DNA of 38,997 nucleotides from positions 1 through 38,997 of the IMG/VR virus record IMGVR_UViG_3300032316_001127; one strand, written 5' to 3'. Position numbers and translations under genes: made by a program. Within the stretch, counting starts at the first letter, position 1; each line of letters begins with the position of its first letter. Below, one piece after another: positions 37,216 to 38,997 of the stretch. The notes under the pieces were generated by a model. That model searched no databases. It saw only the letters and a list, made by a program, of their open reading frames with translations, and was not told the DNA's origin. This stretch comes from a virus.

Positions 37216-37272
37216 CACACAACGACAGATGTACAAAAATTATAATATGTTGTTGTGTGAAAATTATAATAT
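37216..37272 (+). repeat. Inverted and direct repeats after the sugar cluster
   Basis: CACACAAC (37216-37223) is inverted as GTTGTGTG (37252-37259), and AAAATTATAATAT occurs at 37236 and 37260 (period 24). It may be a weak terminator or protein-binding site. Confidence 0.5.
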
Positions 37273-37275
37273 AAA

Positions 37276-37305
37276 ACAAAAAACCCTCACATTTCTGTAA
37301 GGGTT
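37276..37305 (-). terminator. Minus-strand terminator
   Basis: On the minus strand AACCCTTACAGAAATGTG then AGGGTTTTTT forms a hairpin with T-run, ending the gene at 37313. Confidence 0.8.
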
Positions 37306-37312
37306 CAAGATA

Positions 37313-37678
37313 TTAATCTCTCATTACTAAGGATGATTCGAGAGTTTTAATTCGATTTCTTAGTTGTAATATTTCTATTTCTTCTGATGTACGGACAATT
37401 CCATTTGTTTTAATCCAAACCAAATCATCATTTTCAAACTTGGCCTTAGAGATAACTTTATCTCCATCATGGATTCTCCATATACCTTCTTTAACTAATT
37501 TGTTATCGGAGATTTTGTAATACCCTGTTTGGGTTACTGTTTCACTGTCACTTGTAAACTTTACTTCATAAAGACCGTCTTCGATTTCGGTAAGTTGTGG
37601 TAATGTAGATTTTTGGCTTTGAGCACTAACTGTGTAGGACATAAGGATGATACCTACGAATAATAAAATTCTTTTCAT
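37313..37678 (-). CDS. Small secreted protein, unknown
   Basis: 121 residues. MKRILLFVGIILMSYTVSAQ is a signal peptide with probable cleavage after SAQ or SA. The mature part contains beta strands (GLYEVKFTSDSETVTQTGYY, then KEGIWRIHDGDKVISKAKF), like the small MORN-like repeats of secreted Bacteroidetes proteins, and a C-terminal helix (EEIEILQLRNRIKTLESS). It would be periplasmic. Tandem repeats lie 48-75 nt upstream. No family firmly recognised. Confidence 0.68.
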   Translation of the reverse strand: MKRILLFVGIILMSYTVSAQSQKSTLPQLTEIEDGLYEVKFTSDSETVTQTGYYKISDNKLVKEGIWRIHDGDKVISKAKFENDDLVWIKTNGIVRTSEEIEILQLRNRIKTLESSLVMRD

Positions 37679-37725
37679 GTTACTTTTTTTTAATGGTTTA
37701 TAGTATACTAATAATTATCTTAATA

Positions 37726-37752
37726 TTAAGACAAGGTTAAGACAAAGTTAAG
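37726..37752 (-). repeat. Tandem 11-bp repeats upstream of the secreted-protein gene
   Basis: TTAAGACAARG occurs at 37726 and 37737, with a third partial TTAAG at 37748; TTAATATTAA overlaps the first. Spaced one helical turn apart, it could be an operator. Confidence 0.45.
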
Positions 37753-37838
37753 TAAATATATAATTATTTTTATATATGTCTTCTAACGATGTCTGTATAC
37801 GTAATAACCATAGTGTAAAAAATACGAAAATAATTGCA

Positions 37839-38567
37839 CTATTCCACGATAACAAGTTCCCACTTATTATCCTGAGTGAGAACAAGAGCGGAGAAGTTCT
37901 CCACCCAATCACCTGAGTTGTAGTATTCGATACCATCGATAACCTTAACGGAGGGGATATGAATGTGACCACAGATAACACCATCACAATGAACGGTCTT
38001 GGCATAATCACAAGCGTTCTCCTCAAAGTCATTAATGAATGATACGGCTTTCTTAAAGTTCTCCTTAATCACTTTAGATATACTATAGTATGGTTTGCCT
38101 GTGAACTCTCTATACCTGTTGTACCACGTATTAATACGAAGGGCGAGGTCATAACCAACGGAACCAATCTGACTAAGTAATTTATATTTGGTTGTGATAT
38201 CAATCTTATCACCGTGGAATACAAGATATTTCTTATCTCCAACAGGATAGATATATTCATCCATGAACTTAATATTGCCGAGAACACTATGATATAAATC
38301 TTTAACGTCATTATCGTGGTTCCCTCTGATATAAATAATCTCGGTATTTCGGGACATATCCAATAACTTAATAAGGACCTTCATATGTTTGTCCTTCCAT
38401 TTACTGCCACGACGAAGAGCGTCGACATCAATGATATCTCCATTAAGAATAAGGAGGTCTGTATTAATGGTCTCAAGGAACTCAAGAATACGTTTAGGTC
38501 TGCAATCATTCATCCCTAAGTGTAAGTCAGATAAGACTACACATTTATACCCAATAGTTGTGGTCAT
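37839..38567 (-). CDS. LpxH-like metallophosphoesterase (UDP-2,3-diacylglucosamine diphosphatase family)
   Basis: 242 residues. All calcineurin-like metal motifs are present: SDLHLG, LNGDIID, RGNHD, FHGD and GHIH. Length and the ALRRG and NTWYNRYR segments fit the LpxH-type subgroup, which removes UMP from UDP-2,3-diacylglucosamine in lipid A synthesis. In a phage next to glycosyltransferases it may act on lipid A precursors or on another nucleotide-linked substrate. Its 5' end overlaps the upstream gene by 23 nt. Confidence 0.82.
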   Translation of the reverse strand: MTTTIGYKCVVLSDLHLGMNDCRPKRILEFLETINTDLLILNGDIIDVDALRRGSKWKDKHMKVLIKLLDMSRNTEIIYIRGNHDNDVKDLYHSVLGNIKFMDEYIYPVGDKKYLVFHGDKIDITTKYKLLSQIGSVGYDLALRINTWYNRYREFTGKPYYSISKVIKENFKKAVSFINDFEENACDYAKTVHCDGVICGHIHIPSVKVIDGIEYYNSGDWVENFSALVLTQDNKWELVIVE

Positions 38568-38997
38568 CCTGAAAGAATTTATCGTTATTTTTATTTATGT
38601 AACCTAGCCATCCTATCTTAATCATATAGAGAAGTCCTTTCTTCTTAAAACGTCTATCGGTGGTGTATATCTTATGGGGGCATACATGAAAACGGTGGGG
38701 GTGAATCTTCATACTAATATGAAAGTCTTCACCAACTTTATCTCTATTATCAAATCCGCCAACCTTATTAAATTCCAACATGTCAAAGAGCATATATCCA
38801 CCAATAGCACAAGGGGCTCTGTCAATAACAATATCTCTAAAGAACTCAAAGGTAGGGAATATAAATGAATACTTACCCTTACATCTGAACTTAGTGGTAA
38901 CAAGATGTAAACTATTATGTTCTATGGTGATAAGAGTATCACGGATGGTATTAACATTAGTTAAGAAGATATCAGCGTCCAAGAATAAAACATAAGG
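38545..38997 (-). CDS. Family 2 glycosyltransferase, C-terminal part (5' truncated by window edge)
   Basis: 151 visible codons; the frame is open to the window end, where it begins PYVLFLDADIFLTN, the DxD site of GT2. Further on, KVGGFDNRDKVGEDFHISMK is the ED-x-x-S acceptor/base region. The C-terminus is basic (RRFKKKGLLYMIK). The N-terminal nucleotide-binding half lies outside. Coupled by overlap to the LpxH-like gene, suggesting joint action in lipid A or core modification. Confidence 0.82.
   Translation of the reverse strand, partial: PYVLFLDADIFLTNVNTIRDTLITIEHNSLHLVTTKFRCKGKYSFIFPTFEFFRDIVIDRAPCAIGGYMLFDMLEFNKVGGFDNRDKVGEDFHISMKIHPHRFHVCPHKIYTTDRRFKKKGLLYMIKIGWLGYINKNNDKFFQDDHNYWV

Noticed and set aside
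37190-37312. Continuation of the short DegT protein
   Set aside because: The 123 nt after its stop contain repeats and a terminator, with no frame that resembles the missing C-terminal domain.

Overview
The window looks like about 39 kb of a large, AT-rich, lytic-type bacteriophage genome infecting a Bacteroidetes host. The evidence is: a collagen-like fibre protein with an S74 self-cleaving tail chaperone, DUF3310, many small overlapping genes, one phage-borne tRNA, and at least eleven promoters of the Bacteroidetes type (TTG, 19-20 nt, TAnnTTTG). No terminase, portal or major capsid gene is visible, so this is an accessory and late-gene region. The genus cannot be told from the sequence alone.

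Layout. 1-5.6 kb: 3' end of a collagen-like/S74 fibre gene, a HExxH protein, and large acidic unknown proteins. 5.6-8.2 kb: a tight operon of small genes, DUF3310, an APS-kinase-like protein, an HxGH nucleotidylyltransferase and a DNA methyltransferase. 8.2-11.5 kb: three genes with related N-termini (a toxin/membrane-like protein, a peptidoglycan-binding protein and a DHH phosphoesterase), then DUF192 on the other strand. 11.55-13.25 kb: a protein-free block with four tandem host-type promoters, small structured RNAs, an initiator-like tRNA-Met, two boxA-like leaders and a ~0.9 kb highly structured RNA ending in a strong terminator. 13.3-16.6 kb: a short SPFH protein, two related glycosyltransferase-like proteins and small genes. 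16.7-18.5 kb (minus strand): unknown proteins, including one with eight CxxC knuckles. 18.5-22.5 kb: a zinc-binding protein, a sulfotransferase-like protein, conserved phage proteins, and an S-adenosylmethionine-decarboxylase-like protein. 22.5-26 kb: two GT2 glycosyltransferases and UDP-galactopyranose mutase. 26-30.5 kb: a HExxH/ParB-like fusion, a TagD-like cytidylyltransferase, and small late-type genes on both strands. 30.5-33.4 kb: two lipoproteins (one GH16-like) flanking IscU and IscA. 33.5-37.2 kb: a second sulfotransferase, then glycosyltransferase-like, BKACE (DUF849), NeuD-like acyltransferase and short DegT genes. 37.3-39 kb (minus strand): a secreted protein, an LpxH-like phosphoesterase and the end of a GT2 glycosyltransferase.

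How the genes may work together (inference). A large share of the window makes, modifies or cuts surface glycans: glycosyltransferases, Glf, DegT, NeuD-like, BKACE, an LpxH-like enzyme, a GH16-like lipoprotein, and a PAPS-making/using set (APS kinase plus two sulfotransferases). Host-type promoters drive the ncRNA block and a few genes with C-ending codons. A second motif, TATTTATWA, sits 2-3 or 12-13 nt before at least a dozen start codons on both strands and is a candidate phage late promoter. Many of the genes behind this motif share a short N-terminal segment (LTES/LSE/ITE type) that could be a virion-targeting leader.

The strongest candidate for something undescribed is the 11.55-13.25 kb RNA locus, followed by the shared N-terminal leader module and the TATTTATWA signal.
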